Made by a program: the position numbers and the translations under genes. 64,000 nt of DNA, taken from Lucinisca nassula. Taxonomy: Eukaryota; Mollusca; Bivalvia; Lucinida; Lucinidae. Under the pieces are notes generated by a model. The model did not search any database and was not told the DNA's origin. It saw only the letters and a list, made by a program, of their open reading frames with translations. Where the stretch lies: assembly GCA_963580285.1 (NCBI GenBank), contig OY757020.1:97467497-97531496 (forward strand), in the 5' to 3' direction. Shown in pieces: positions 1-11,189 of the stretch. Position 1 is the stretch's first letter. Every line of letters starts with the position of its first letter.

Positions 1-135
1 TAACGAGTACCCACAATCTATATTTTAGAGCAGAAATAAGAAAAATAAGGTTTACCCCTGAAAACCCAGTTTTACTATATAAAATTGGGGTTCATGGGGG
101 TCAAAATTATATAGGTCCGTTTTCGTGACGAATAG
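1..135. repeat. Right half of the GGTTCTAACGAGTACCCACA palindrome family (PAL)
   Basis: The window opens inside this repeat: TAACGAGTACCCACAATCTA, then AGAGCAGAAATAAGAAAAAT, a GGGGTT-type arm and the end motif near GTTTTCGTGACG. Matching arms occur near 5.8, 16.1, 22.5, 33.0, 34.6-35.6 and 36.5 kb. Only the right arm is present; the left arm lies outside the window. Non-coding fold-back element. Confidence 0.75.
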
Positions 136-206
136 ATCTGATCTCGTTACCACATTATTGTTTATATTGTTCCCATTGATCTTTGAGCTCGTAGTGGCAT
201 TCTGAA

Positions 207-875
207 TTTGTTTGTTTGAAATGAGGTTTTACGTCCCCGTCAACACTATATAGGTCATTTTGGAGACGTTGCTTCCAATTTTGTGGGACTTTTCCCGGAC
301 ATTGGGATGAAATGACATGTTAAACCCTGCCGCCACATGAAACCAATAGGATTTATATGAATGGACGGTCCAACTCCCACGGCTTTGTCTGGGCAGGCTT
401 ATGTCCTCTAAGCGGTTTACCAGTACTCGCATGCGGGTCGGTTTCAGCTCTGCGTGGAAGCATCATGAAAAGTAGAAGTAAAACAAAGATCAAGAGTCGA
501 TACAATTAACTTACTCCACCCATCAAAGACATCAAAGGGAAAGAAACACAAACATCAAGCGACCAGACCATAATGGAAACCTAAACAAAGGAAGGCCATA
601 AGGACAGTTACTTTCCCACAAAATGGCCATATGGCCATCCAAAATAAAAAGACACAAGTGATACACACAGTAAGTAACAAACAACACCATAAATAAACCG
701 CCACAGAAGAACCGCCTTGGAACGGTCAGTGGAAAGATTTCCACTGGGGGGCTTAAATCGATTTTACGTGACCACAATCCTCGCCCTTACTTCCGTAGCG
801 ATTTAGACAAATAATTTGTTCAGTCCGCATGAAGGCCTCCTCATCTATTTCTTCAAGCCCCGATGGCATTCGGAA
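207..875 (-). repeat. SINE A copy, interrupted by repeat Q
   Basis: SINE A is a roughly 300-bp retroposon whose minus-strand 3' end reads GACGTTAAACCTCAAATCAA plus a CAAA-type tail, here at the left. The body runs to about 466 and resumes at 844-875 (CTTCAAGCCCCGATGG); repeat Q lies between. Copies near 6.2, 14.2, 19.6, 27.8 and 47.0 kb define the unbroken form. No clear tRNA box A/B was found in its head, so its promoter type is unknown. Confidence 0.75.
467..843. repeat. Repeat Q copy 1 (unclassified, about 370 bp)
   Basis: A segment starting near AGTAGAAGTAAAAC and ending near CAGTCCGCATGAAGGCC recurs at 4131-4491 in the same orientation and at 6493-6795 inverted. Here it splits SINE A, so it behaves as an inserted unit. 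No coding potential or known end motif was recognised. Confidence 0.6.
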
Positions 876-977
876 ACAAAGTTCTGGAGAAACACGCGCT
901 TGACAACGTAATCAGTCTTGAAATACTTATGCTAAATATTATGAACCGCAATAAAAACGAGACTCATTTGTACCAAA

Positions 978-1180
978 TGGAATCTTCCTCCTTATATATA
1001 GCAGGAGTCCATTTCGAGATATAGGGGTGTCAGGTTGTGTTTTCTTCAAAATCTATTTGGAAAATGGCTGGAATTTTTGCAAACAGTGGAGGCCCTGATC
1101 AGACGCCGCGTTCTGCGGCGTCTGATCTGGGGCTGCACTGTTTGCCAACTACCCGTTTAGGGGTTTCTGGTACTTATTTC
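978..1180. repeat. Palindromic MITE-like repeat R, copy 1
   Basis: Centre is a hairpin, GATCAGACGCCGC facing GCGGCGTCTGATC, flanked by GCAAACAGTG on the left and CACTGTTTGCC on the right. The same layout recurs near 10.98, 13.2 and 37.1 kb, and a decayed form at 2383-2455. No transposase is present, so any mobility would be non-autonomous. Confidence 0.7.
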
Positions 1181-1304
1181 AATTTTAGTTCGGAATTAAC
1201 TTCTATTCCCAAAGATATGTTCGAAGATATCATCACGATAACAGATCCGTATGACCTAGTCCCTTCTATCATTTCTCCAAAACGTTTTTAATGAAAATTT
1301 GTGA

Positions 1305-1465
1305 TGTTTTATTCATACATACACCAGACACATGCTGCTGGTGCTCCATAGAACCGCCTCATCGATACGGTTCTAACGAACACACACAACCAAAGACTCT
1401 GCGCAGAAAAATATATAACCCCGATAACTGCAGATCTCCCTATATAAAGCGGGGTGTACCCGGTA
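1305..1465. repeat. Decayed PAL palindrome
   Basis: GAACCGCCTCATCGATACGG and a partner GGTTCTAACGA arm are recognisable, followed by a weak match to the GGGGTT arm. More diverged than the copies at 22.5 or 34.6 kb. Confidence 0.5.
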
Positions 1466-1489
1466 TACAGCAGTGCTCATTACGCGGAA

Positions 1490-1665
1490 CTGTAAGACTC
1501 AGGTCAGCCTGCGCATCCATATAGTCTGACCAGTCTTCTTTTGGTGCATGAGGGAGCAATGGGCCCTAAGCTATCCTTAGAACACACAACGAAAACTGAT
1601 CAGACTGCGAGGATGCACTGGATGATCAGAGTCTTCGCTGGGCGCACATGTAAATTGCAGGAAAT
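1490..1665. repeat. Decayed copy of MITE S
   Basis: GACTCAGGTCAGCCTGCGCA on the left and CAGAGTCTTCGCTGGGCGCA on the right are inverted arms matching the better copy at 14615-14887. The inner part is diverged. Confidence 0.5.
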
Positions 1666-2981
1666 GCTGTGCCCCGGATCATCTTTAATGACAGATTCTA
1701 TCTGTCGTTTCTAGCTATCCTGCGTGTTGTAAAGTAGTTCCGGCTTTCTTACGACTTTCTTCCGGCTTTCACCGCCAAAGAAATATGAGTCCGCCAAAAT
1801 GTAGTCCGGTTTGGCACAGTTATCAAAATTGTACATCCTATAATCGCAATACAAACTTTTGAAGCAGACGACTTGACGATTTTATCTTACCTTTCAGAGA
1901 ATAGATTCAGCATTTCATATGAATCAGCTGCATCATGCGAGATCAATGCGGCGTCTGCTCAGACGTCTGTTCAGGTTTTACACTGTTTTCTAACAGTGCT
2001 GTCAATATTTAATCCTTAAAGACCAGCCGGTCAGCTGCAGACCAGAATATTAATGGGTTTTCCGACATTCGAGGTCAAGTCTAGGTCAGTTACAACTAGG
2101 TGTATATCATAATATCAGTCTTTGCGAGAGGCTGTCCCTTTCAACCCTGGAATATGGTACAGATACCTATGCAAACAGTGTAGGTCCTGTGATATATTTC
2201 TAGGTGCCATATTTAGCAGAATGGACGAGCCCAACTTCAGTGATGGAAGAGTACACTCCAGAAACTCAAGGCAGTGAATAAATCAAAGCACTGACAACAC
2301 TCATGCCGATTGTCTCTAAATGCAGGCTGGTCATGAACGAGGACTTGGACGGATCCGTTTAAACTTAAGATGTTAGTAACTCATGCAAAAATGTAGAACA
2401 AGATCAGCACCGTGTTCTGTGGCGTTTGATCTTAGTCTACATTGTTTGCCAGATCGAACAGTTTATTCAAGTGAAGATTTTACATATAACACTTACATGC
2501 ACCCAAGACTGACAAACGACCCGGCTATGTTTGGGTTGATTGTTTGGCATTCGACCCGAAGTTACTAATAAAAAAGCGGTTCAGAGCTAACGTCTACGTG
2601 ACAATCACTGACTTCTCAGAATAACCTTTTTCTTGCAGAAAATAGCCTCAGTGAGATCAAGGTATTCCATAAGACTTAAGAGGGTCACTCTGAAATCATA
2701 GGGTGAGCTTGGCAAACAGTGTAGACCAATTTCGGACGCTGCAGGACGGGCTTCTTATCAAAATCTTCACTATTTGTTTGGAATTTCAGAGTTAAATTAA
2801 ACAGTTTTATCTCAGCCCAGGGCTTTCACCCCAACCTACATCCCCCCAACACTTTCGGTGCTTTGATTCTGAAACCAAACGATTGCATGATTACAACACG
2901 CTTAGGCACCATGCCCTTAAGCTAAAAAGATTAAATCAATCAACCGTGACGTATGGTTACCAGTCCGGCCACGATCCCGTA
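1666..2981. other. Mostly unassigned intergenic sequence
   Basis: Only a decayed repeat R (2383-2455) and a short R fragment near 2704-2750 (GGCAAACAGTGTAGACC) are recognisable. No convincing ORF, splice pattern or RNA gene was seen. Confidence 0.4.
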
Positions 2982-3249
2982 TTTTGTTTTGTTTGATTTG
3001 AGGTTTTACGTCCCCGTCAACACTGTATAGGTCATTTTGGAGACGTTGCTTCCACTTTTGTGGGACTTTTACCCGACACTGATATGAAATGACATTTCAA
3101 GCCCTGCCGCCCAATGAAACCAATAGGGTTTATATGCATGGACGGTCCGACTCGCACCGCGGTCCCTGGACAGGCTTAGATCCTCTAAGCGGTTTACCAG
3201 TACTAGTGTGCGGGCCGGATTCAGCTCTGCGTGGAAGCATCATGCAGCT
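2982..3249 (-). repeat. SINE A copy, 5'-truncated
   Basis: The tail is at the left (TTTTGTTTTGTTTGATTTG) and the body matches the other copies as far as GGAAGCATCATGCAGC, where similarity stops. The missing part is the 5' end on the minus strand, as expected for incomplete reverse transcription. Confidence 0.8.
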
Positions 3250-4130
3250 AGACGTCCCTGTCGTGATCAAAATTAAGACGTCGACACAATACGGAACACT
3301 TACGCTAGTGCATGAAATACGTACATGTATATTGGCGTCCAAGCGACTCGCGTGATATGCGTTTCAGTGACACATCGCGCTTCAGCGTGAATCACGCCGA
3401 TTGTCGTTTCGGGATGTTTCGACATATAGGTGTAAGGTATGCCGAGGCGACGCGTTCGTAATAGAGCATGACATATCGGATGGTATTTAAGCAAAAGGGT
3501 ATGTCGAGCTATTGCATGTAGCTAGCGACATTAAGAACATTCAAGATCATGGCTGAGACGTTAACTGAACAGCGAGACGTTACATCAATCAAGTGCGTCG
3601 GCCTCACGTGGTTCCATTTATTTGTTTACGCTCAGAATCCGGGATATCTAATCCAGCAGGATTACGCTCGGGTTTATAGTGCTGTTCTTACTCAAAAATG
3701 TCTTCAAGCCAATGGAATTATGTACTGGACTGACCAGCCTTTCTCCTCCGATCTCTTTGTGAAAAATAGATTATCTTTGGTGGGGAGGTATCCACAACCG
3801 ACCAGACAAAAATGTTAGTAATTGACAGTAGCATTGTTAAAACTTGAATTTTAATGTTTGGTTTTGAAAACGTAAATAGTTTCTTTCCAAAATTTGAAAC
3901 ATCGAATGGCATTTCATGTTACCACCGGTGTATAGACATCTGCAAACATATCATACAATGGAATTTGCAGAACTACTTTTCTAAATTTTAAGAGCTTTTT
4001 AGAAAGGTTGTCTGTAAGTTTTCACAGTTTTTTTATTTTCTCATAGAATCTGTCATTTCAGTGCCTTTGGCGCTTTGATTTTTTTCCAGTACACGTTGTA
4101 AATATATAATATATTCTAAGAAAACGTTTG
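3250..4130. other. Unassigned sequence
   Basis: No repeat relationship within the window and no convincing gene. Open frames here are short and lack family motifs. Confidence 0.35.
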
Positions 4131-4491
4131 TAGAAGTGAAGGCAATGATAAGGAATCGATACAATTAACCCACAGCTCCCACCAAAGACACCAAAGGGAA
4201 AGAAACACAAAAATGAAGCAACAGACCCTAATGGAACATCAATAGCGGAAAGCCAAAAGGACAGTTACTTTCCCCAAAAGTGGCCAATTGACTATCCAAA
4301 ACAAAATAATACAAGCGACACAAACACCCAAAGACAAACCATAACAAAAATAAACCGCGGCAGAAGAACCGACTTGTAACGGTCATTGAAACGAATTCCA
4401 CTGGAGGGCTAAATCGATTGTACGTGGCCACAATCCTCGCCCTTACATCCGTCGCGATTTAGACAAATACTTTGTTCAGTCCGCATGAAGG
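4131..4491. repeat. Repeat Q copy 2
   Basis: Aligns along its length with 467-843, including GATACAATTAAC, GGACAGTTACTTTCC and CGATTTAGACAAAT. Here it is not inside SINE A, so Q moves or duplicates independently of it. Confidence 0.6.
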
Positions 4492-4735
4492 CCTTCTAAC
4501 TTATCAGAATTTAATCGCTCTCGAACGCTCATCCCGGATGTTTTCACGCGCACGAGAGAGAGGCAGTGACTATAAATCCACTTCTACCCATTTACACCTG
4601 GGTGGAGTGAGGCAGTGTCATTACGTGTCTTGCCAAAGGACACACCTCGATACCGGGTGCCGGATTCGAACGCACGACCTCTCTCTCATGAGTCGAACGC
4701 GTTAACCACTGCGCTATCGAGGCTGACTAGCAAAT
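4492..4735 (-). repeat. tRNA-headed SINE E, copy 1
   Basis: Read on the minus strand, the head is GATAGCGCAGTGGTTAACGC (box A-like) followed by GCGTTCGAATCC (box B-like), then a body with TGTCCTTTGGCAAGACACG and a CTCTCT tract. The acceptor arms do not pair into a proper tRNA, so this is a retroposon. A second copy lies at 42608-42845 on the plus strand. Confidence 0.75.
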
Positions 4736-4938
4736 CATTGACAATGCCCTTGAAATTTTTTAAGACGCCATTTCGATTTAGTTTCGGCAAATCTCGTCTG
4801 TAACAAGGCCTATCAGAACCTGAATTTTATGGTGAATTAGTATATTAATTCAGAAAAATATTTGATTGCAAGGCTTTTAGTACTTGATACCGTAAAATCA
4901 TCTTTCGATATAAATGATTGGATACAAGATAAATGTAC

Positions 4939-5267
4939 CGGCCCCGATAGCTCAGTTGGTAGAGTGTCCGCTCCGGGGAACGGGAGGTCACGGGTTCGAT
5001 CCCGGGCCGCGACATACCAAAGTCGTTAAAATGGTACTAGCTGCTCCTCGCTTGGCACTCAGATTTACGGGGTAGAGCTAGGACTGGTCGACCCAGTGTC
5101 AGGATAATGTGACTGGGTGTGGTATCATGTAATGTGTCCGGGACATGATACTTCAGTGAGGCAGCACTATAAAAGTGAGCATGAGCTCCCTGTCGCAACC
5201 AGACACCGTCGTGATATGACTGAAAACTTGTTGAAAGCGACGTTAAACCCGAATTTACACACACAAA
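4939..5267 (+). repeat. tRNA-headed SINE C, copy 1 with target duplication
   Basis: Head GATAGCTCAGTTGGTAGAGT (box A) and GGGTTCGATCCCG (box B), a unique body, then the 3' end TTGAAAGCGACGTTAAACCC and a CA-rich tail. Flanks carry a 12-bp duplication, AGATAAATGTAC, at 4927-4938 and 5268-5279, which marks a recent retrotransposition. Its 3' motif matches that of the LINE in this window. A minus copy lies at 46691-47021. Confidence 0.88.
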
Positions 5268-5779
5268 AGATAAATGTACAATCTCGATTGATAACTATGC
5301 TTCCCTCATTAATTGCAGGCCGACGGGTGAGGCCTAAGACATTTTGACGGCTCCGGCCTCAAGACCTCCTTTTGAAATTAGGTTTTTGCCTGATGCTCTG
5401 TCTCTTGTCGGCCACATAGGAAATCAAATGTTGGTTTTCTTTCGCTCTTGACAGCTTTTCAGTTATTTCATGCTGTCGAGTATTCTTTGTTGTTTTATCT
5501 CATATCGATCGCTTGTTCTCGGAGATGTTGCGCTGATAAGCTAAAAGCCCTTCAAGCGAACTGAACAAAACAGTATTTGTTTAAGGGAAATGGGTACACC
5601 TTCATGGGAGGCAACTCTGCCAAAAGCATTTTTGTCTCTAATGTCAATGGGGGTCAACTCTGTGAGGAAAGAAGTTGCTCCAAAGGAGAAATTCTTTCCT
5701 TTAAGAGTAGACCCCTTTTTCAGTGGGACAGGGCTTCTAGAAAAGCGAACAGGAAGTCCCGAAAGTTGTCTCCCTTTGC
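5268..5779. other. Unassigned sequence
   Basis: A 115-codon open frame spans 5577-5924 but runs into the PAL repeat and shows no recognisable motif, so I do not call a gene. Confidence 0.35.
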
Positions 5780-5990
5780 ATCACGTGAACAAGTCCGTGA
5801 AATGAAGACCCCCCTAAACCCCACTTTATATAGAGAAAACTGGGGTTTACGGGGGTCTTCATTATTTTTCTTATTTCTGCTCCAATACATAGGTTGTGGG
5901 TACTCGTTAGAACCGCCTCGATGAGGCGGTTCTAACGAGCACACACAACCTATGTTATGAGCATTTATAAGAAAAATATGACAGATTTTC
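5780..5990. repeat. PAL palindrome
   Basis: Left end AACAAGTCCGTGAAATGAAG, arm with CTTATTTCTGCTCC, centre GAACCGCCTCGATGAGGCGG, then the mirrored arm. One of the better preserved fold-back copies. Confidence 0.75.
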
Positions 5991-6202
5991 ATCAGAAAAG
6001 TAGCCATTTTGGAGTTGTGAAAAATGCACTATGTCGTACGGGTGAGTTATCGTAATGGAAAAATGGAGGAAAATTGCCAGGTGTTCCCATTCCCCTTAAA
6101 CAACGACAGAACCATGAAAGAGGACTGTGGCAACGTAAAAATCGATTTAATTCTTAAGGAGGCAAACAACTCACCAACCGTTCAAAGTTTGTTCTTCAGG
6201 TG

Positions 6203-6492
6203 TGTTTGTTTGATTTGATGTTTAACGTCGCCATCAACTCTATATAGGTCATTTAGGAGACGTTGCTTCTAATTTTGTGGGACTTTTATCCGACATTGAG
6301 ATAAAACGTTATCCCAAGACCTGTCGCCCAATAGGGTTTAAAAGCATGGGCGGTCTGACTCACACTGCTGTGCCTGGGTAGGCTTAGATCCTCGAAGTGG
6401 TTTACCAGTACTCGTGTGCGGGACGGTTTCAGCTCTGCGTGGTAGCATCCTGCAGCCCATTTATTTCTTCAAGCCCCAATTGGCGGGGGCCA
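6203..6492 (-). repeat. SINE A copy
   Basis: Near full length: tail at left (TGTTTGTTTGATTTGATG), 5' end at right (CTTCAAGCCCCAATTGGCGG). Immediately followed by repeat Q in inverted orientation. Confidence 0.8.
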
Positions 6493-6795
6493 TCTTCAGG
6501 AGTGTTCTATTTCTGTGAGTGTTTGTCATTGTATGTTTATAATGATAAAACAATTTGTCCATTTTCTTGGAAAGTAACTGTCGTCTTTTGTTTGTTGTCT
6601 GTATGTGACGTTTCCATTTCGTTGAGGTTGTTTTGTTAGCCATTGTGTGGGAAAGTAACTGTCCTTTTGGCTTTCCGCTGTTGCTGTAGTTGTTTCATGT
6701 TTGTTTCTTTCCCTTCGGTGCCTCTGATGGGAGCTGTGGTTTAATTGTATCGATTCCTGATCAATGCCTTTACTTCTATTTTTCATATCATGGTC
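6493..6795. repeat. Repeat Q copy 3, inverted
   Basis: Reverse complement of the Q copies at 467-843 and 4131-4491; GGAAAGTAACTGTCCTTTTGG and flanking blocks match. Q abuts or interrupts SINE A in two of its three copies. Confidence 0.55.
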
Positions 6796-6924
6796 CAACC
6801 GTAAATCACAGTTTTTTCCTGGATGAGGTGTAAATTATAAGAGGAATTAGCTGGAAATGAAAAGGAACAGGTGCATTACTCTGCTAACATTTCTTTCTTA
6901 CTTTCTGCTGACACTGCGATCGGT

Positions 6925-7225
6925 CACATTTGACCATTACTCGCAGGTGTACATTCCATACACTGCAGGATGGAGGCCTACACAGTAATCGTGTAATTAC
7001 GGTAGGGTTCTTTAACCTGCACATGGGGTGGTTCTCCCTGCACATGGGGCCTCCAGTTAACGTCCCGATGCGAAGGACGGTGCACTTTATGACATTCATC
7101 CCGGCAAATGATGCCAATGGAGCGTGTTCGGACACCAAAATTTTATCGCCACTGCCGGGGATCGAACCCGGGACCTCTAGCATCAGAGTCAAGTGCACTA
7201 ACCACTGAGCTATCACGCTTCATTT
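6925..7225 (-). repeat. tRNA-headed SINE F
   Basis: On the minus strand the head GATAGCTCAGTGGTTAGTGC and GGGTTCGATCCCCGG resemble Pol III boxes A and B. The body holds CGGGACGTTAACTGGAGG and two CCCATGTGCAGG blocks, a pattern reminiscent of conserved cores in invertebrate SINEs. Acceptor arms do not pair, which argues against a working tRNA gene. Confidence 0.65.
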
Positions 7226-7339
7226 GGATGATTTTAACCTCGATATGGTATGTGCTGCTTCACATCATGCTGTGTAACTTTTTGCAATGTTTCATTTTGA
7301 TCGGAACAGTTAGCTTCCCAGGGGTTATTACTGATAATA

Positions 7340-7765
7340 CTATAAGGATCTTATATGGGTGTGAGGGGTGGATTGAAAAATCCGTCCCAAGGGTCACTGT
7401 CCGGCATCACGAGGCTTGCCGAGTGATGCCGGACAGTTATCCTGAGGGACGGATTTTTCTATCCACCCCTCACACCCATATAGGATTCTTTTTCTTGCAT
7501 ACCTTCCATTTCTTAGAGCGGATTTTTAATGCTGCAGTCACTTCGGTTACCGACGTCCGCCATGCTATGATGACACTACAGGAATATTTAGTGACGTCAC
7601 GTAACGTGCTGTGACGTCAACCTTGGCGACGGCGCAAACGAGGTCGTAATCAACTAGTGCATTTATCAAACGCGCGATTATATTCGATTTTGAGTCGGAA
7701 CACCATGGTCAGAACATAATTTTCTATCCCAGGGTAAAATCACGGATTTCCTTGTCTGGTGTGCA
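7340..7765 (+). repeat. Repeat T copy 1 with fold-back head
   Basis: A long hairpin at 7357-7477 (GGGTGTGAGGGGTGGA facing TCCACCCCTCACACCC) is followed by about 290 bp that also recur in the copy at 10500-10912 in the same orientation. No ORF. May be a MITE plus its usual flank, or a longer non-autonomous element. Confidence 0.7.
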
Positions 7766-7887
7766 AGAAAGTGAAATTCCGCTTTTAGGACTACCTAAAA
7801 TAAAGAGTAGTTCTGCTTTAAAAAGCTTAATCAGTAGGCCGCAGTTATTCATTCTTTGTATTTTCTGCATACAATGTCCTTAAGTCA

Positions 7888-7972
7888 GAGAACACCTTTG
7901 GGACTGTTCAAAACTGGTCTTTGTTCAAAAGTGGTCTTAAAGATCACTTCTGAACTGTCCCAAAGGTGGTCT
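7888..7972. repeat. Isolated imperfect hairpin
   Basis: ACCTTTGGGACTGTTCA on the left faces TGAACTGTCCCAAAGGT on the right with GGTCTT blocks between. Seen once in the window. Confidence 0.55.
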
Positions 7973-8039
7973 TAATATAGAAATTTTACTATATTTGGGG
8001 AACTGATCCCTGAAACAAATATTTGTAACCATAAAACAA

Positions 8040-10432
8040 GAAATGACTGGAATTTATTTATCTACAAAAACACAGATGTCTCCTCCCCTTTTTGACCTCT
8101 AAGCATGACCTTGACATTTGAGGTATTGACTTGGGTCTTGTGTGCAACACATCATCTAATGAAGATGAACATTTCTGCAGAGTAACTTCAAAAAGTCCAT
8201 GGAGAAATAAGAAAGTTATTGACCGTACACAAAAAAAGCCCTTTTTTACCTTTGACCTCTAAATAACGCCTTGACCTTTGAGGTACAACATATCGTCTCA
8301 TAATGGTTAACATTTCTGCCAAGTAATTTCATAATCCACCAAAGAATAAGAAAGTTATTGACTGTACACAAAAAAGTTTTTTTTTTATTGACCTTTGACC
8401 TCTAGGCATGACCTTGAAATTGGAGGTATGGATCTTGGTCTTGTACACGACTCATCATCTAATGAAGGTGAACATTTCTGCAAGGTTACTTTATAAAATT
8501 CCATCCAGAAATATAAAAAGTTATTGACTAGACACAAAAAAGACTGTTTTGACGTTTGACCGCTTAGTATGTCTTTTACCTTTGAGGTACTGACCTGGGT
8601 CTAGCGCGCAACATATCGTCGCATGATGGTTAACATTTCTGCCAAGTAATCTATCCAGGAATAAGAAAATTATTGACTGAACACTTAAAAGGCCCCTTTT
8701 TGACATTTTGCCTCTAAGTACGACCTTGACCTTTGAGGTACCAACATGGGTCATGCAATAGACACAGCGTCGCCTTGTGGTTAACAATTCTGCCAAGTAA
8801 TTTTAAAATCCATCTACAAATCAGAAAATTATTGACCAAACACGAAATAGGTCCCTTTTTGACCTTTGACCTCTAAGTATGAACTTGACCTTTGAGTTAC
8901 CAACCTTGGTCATACACGCAACATATTGTCTCATGGTGGTTAACATTTCGACCAAGTAATTTCAAAATCCATCTACAAATAAGACAGTTATTGACCGAAC
9001 ACGAAAAGGCCCCTTTTTACCTTTCATCTCAATGTATGACCTTGACCTTTGAGGTACCAACCTGAATCATGCGTGCAACAGATCGTCGCATGATAGTTAA
9101 CATTTCTGCCACTTAAAAGACACCTTTTTGACATTTGGCCTCTCAGTATGACCTTGACCTTTGAGATACCAACATGGGTCATGCAATAGACACAGCGTCT
9201 CCTTGTGGTTAACATTTCTGCCAAGTAATTTCAAATTCTATCTAAAAATAAGAAAGTTATTGACAAAACACGAAAAAAGGCCCCTTTTTTACCTTTGGCC
9301 TCTAAGAATGACCTTGACCTTTGAGATACCAACCTGGGTCATGCACGCGACACATCGTCTCATGGTGGTTAACAATTCTGCCAAGTAACTTTAAAATCCA
9401 TCAAAAAATAAAAAAAGTTATTGACCAAACACGAAAAAGGTCCCTTTTTGACCTTTGACCTCTAAGTATGAACTTGACCTTTGAGTTACCAACCTTGGTC
9501 ATACACGCAACACATCGTCTCATGGTGGTTAACATTTCGACCAAGTAATTTCAAAATCCATCTACAAATAAGACAGTTATTGACCGAACACGAAAAGGCC
9601 CCTTTTTACCTTTGACCTCTATGTATGACCTTGACCTTCGAAGTACCAACCTGAATCATGCGTGCAACACATCGTCGCATGATAGTTAACATTTCTGCCA
9701 CTTAAAAGACACCTTTTTGACATTTGGCCTCTTAGTATGACCTTGACCTTTGAGATACCAACATGGGTCATGCAATAGACACAGCGTCTCCTTGTGGGTA
9801 ACATTTCTGCCAAGTAATTTCAAATTCTATCTAAAAATAAGAAAGTTATTGACAAAAACACGAAAAAAGGCCCCTTTTTTACCTTTGACCTCTAAGTATG
9901 ACCTTGACCTTTGAGATACCAACCTGGGTCATGCACGCGACACATCGTCTCATGGTGGTTAACAATTCTGCCAAGTAATTTTAAAATCAATCAAAAAATA
10001 AGAAAGTTATTGACCAAACACGAAAAAGGGCCCCTTTTTTACCTTTGATCTCTAAGTACATACTTTGAGTTACCGACCTGCCTCATGCGCGCCACACATC
10101 GTCTCATGGTTGTTAATATTTCTGCCAAGTAATTTCAAAATCCATTTGAAAAGTTATTGACCGGACACGATTTGCTCATACATACATACCGACAAACTTC
10201 CAAGGGAGATAACTCAAAAAGTATAAATGCGAAAGTTATAGTTCTTGCGCACGGCACGTCGTCTAATATTGATTAATATTTATATGAAGTTTTGTGAAGA
10301 TAGCTTGAACGGTTTTCAAGTTATAGAGCGGACATGATTTTGTGACAGATGGACAGACAGACAGACGGACAGACAGACGCACGGGGGAAAAACAATGTCT
10401 CCGAAAACAAAATTTCGGGGGAGACATAATTT
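8040..10432 (+). repeat. Tandem array G1 with terminal hairpin
   Basis: Units of roughly 180-190 bp repeat TGACCTTGACCTTTGAGGTA, GTTAACATTTCTGCCAAGTA and AGAAAGTTATTGACC. The last unit passes into a unique segment with GACAGACAGACGGACAGACA and ends in a hairpin, ATGTCTCC...GGGGGAGACAT (10395-10426). This fits a non-autonomous element with a minisatellite core and a defined 3' end. The left boundary is uncertain. In-frame peptides in the array are by-products of the repeat. Confidence 0.75.
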
Positions 10433-10499
10433 GATGTAAATTATAGAAGGAGTCAGACAGAAAGGAAAAAATCACAGAAATTCTCAAAGGAGAATATAA

Positions 10500-10912
10500 G
10501 AATCTTATAATTATGGGTTTGAGGGGTGGAAGGAAAATTCCGTCCCGAGGGTCACTGTCCGGCATCACGAGGCTAGCCTCGTGATGCCGGATAGTGATCT
10601 CGAGGGACGGATTTTTCTATCCACCCCTCACACCCATAGATGGTTCTTTTTCTTGCATACCTTCCACTTCTGAGCGTCGAATTTGAATACTGCAGTAACT
10701 TCGGTTGCCAACGGCCGCCATACAGGAATGTTTAGTGACGTCCTGTAACGTGCTGTGGCATTAACCTTAACGGCAGCGCATATCAGGTCGTATTCAACCA
10801 TTGCATTTATCAAACACGCGAGAATATTCGTCTGGGGTAGGAACACCAGGGTTAGAACAGAATTTCTATCCCAAGCTAAAACTATGGATTTCCTTATCTG
10901 GTTTGCAAAAAT
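10500..10912 (+). repeat. Repeat T copy 2 with fold-back head
   Basis: Hairpin at 10515-10635 and downstream blocks CTTTTTCTTGCATACCTTCC, TGCATTTATCAAACACGCGA and GGATTTCCTTATCTGG match copy 1. Together the two copies bracket array G1 in direct orientation. Confidence 0.7.
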
Positions 10913-10974
10913 TAATTTATTAATATTTAGTGAGCAGGTTCCTTAACCATTTGCATGCGGGAAGCCCTAAAGGT

Positions 10975-11050
10975 GTACTTTGGCAAACAGTGCAAGCCCA
11001 AATCAGACGCAGAATGCGGCGTCTGATCAGGGCCTACAAAATTTGCTGAC
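10975..11050. repeat. Repeat R, partial
   Basis: GGCAAACAGTGCAAGCCC, then a decayed GACGC hairpin, then CTGATCAGGGCC. Core of the R palindrome with diverged arms. Confidence 0.55.
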
Positions 11051-11189
11051 GGAATTCTCCTTAAAAATAGAACTAGAGAGAGCAGTCGATGGCAAGCCAT
11101 CGAAAATCCCCACACTTTTGTCATATAGCAGACGTGACCTTTAGACCTCTTGAGATGGCCCCTTTTGGTGGAGCCAACTATAACGCCCC

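Noticed and set aside
4939..5015. tRNA gene
   Set aside because: Boxes A and B are good, but the acceptor arms do not pair and a SINE body with a target duplication follows.
5577..5924. 115-codon plus-strand gene
   Set aside because: Second half is PAL repeat and the first half has no motif or repeat-independent support.
7146..7222. tRNA gene on the minus strand
   Set aside because: Acceptor ends do not pair and the sequence continues into a SINE-like body.
7108..7614. 168-codon plus-strand gene
   Set aside because: Spans the SINE F head and the repeat T hairpin; composition and position follow the repeats and no family motif is present.
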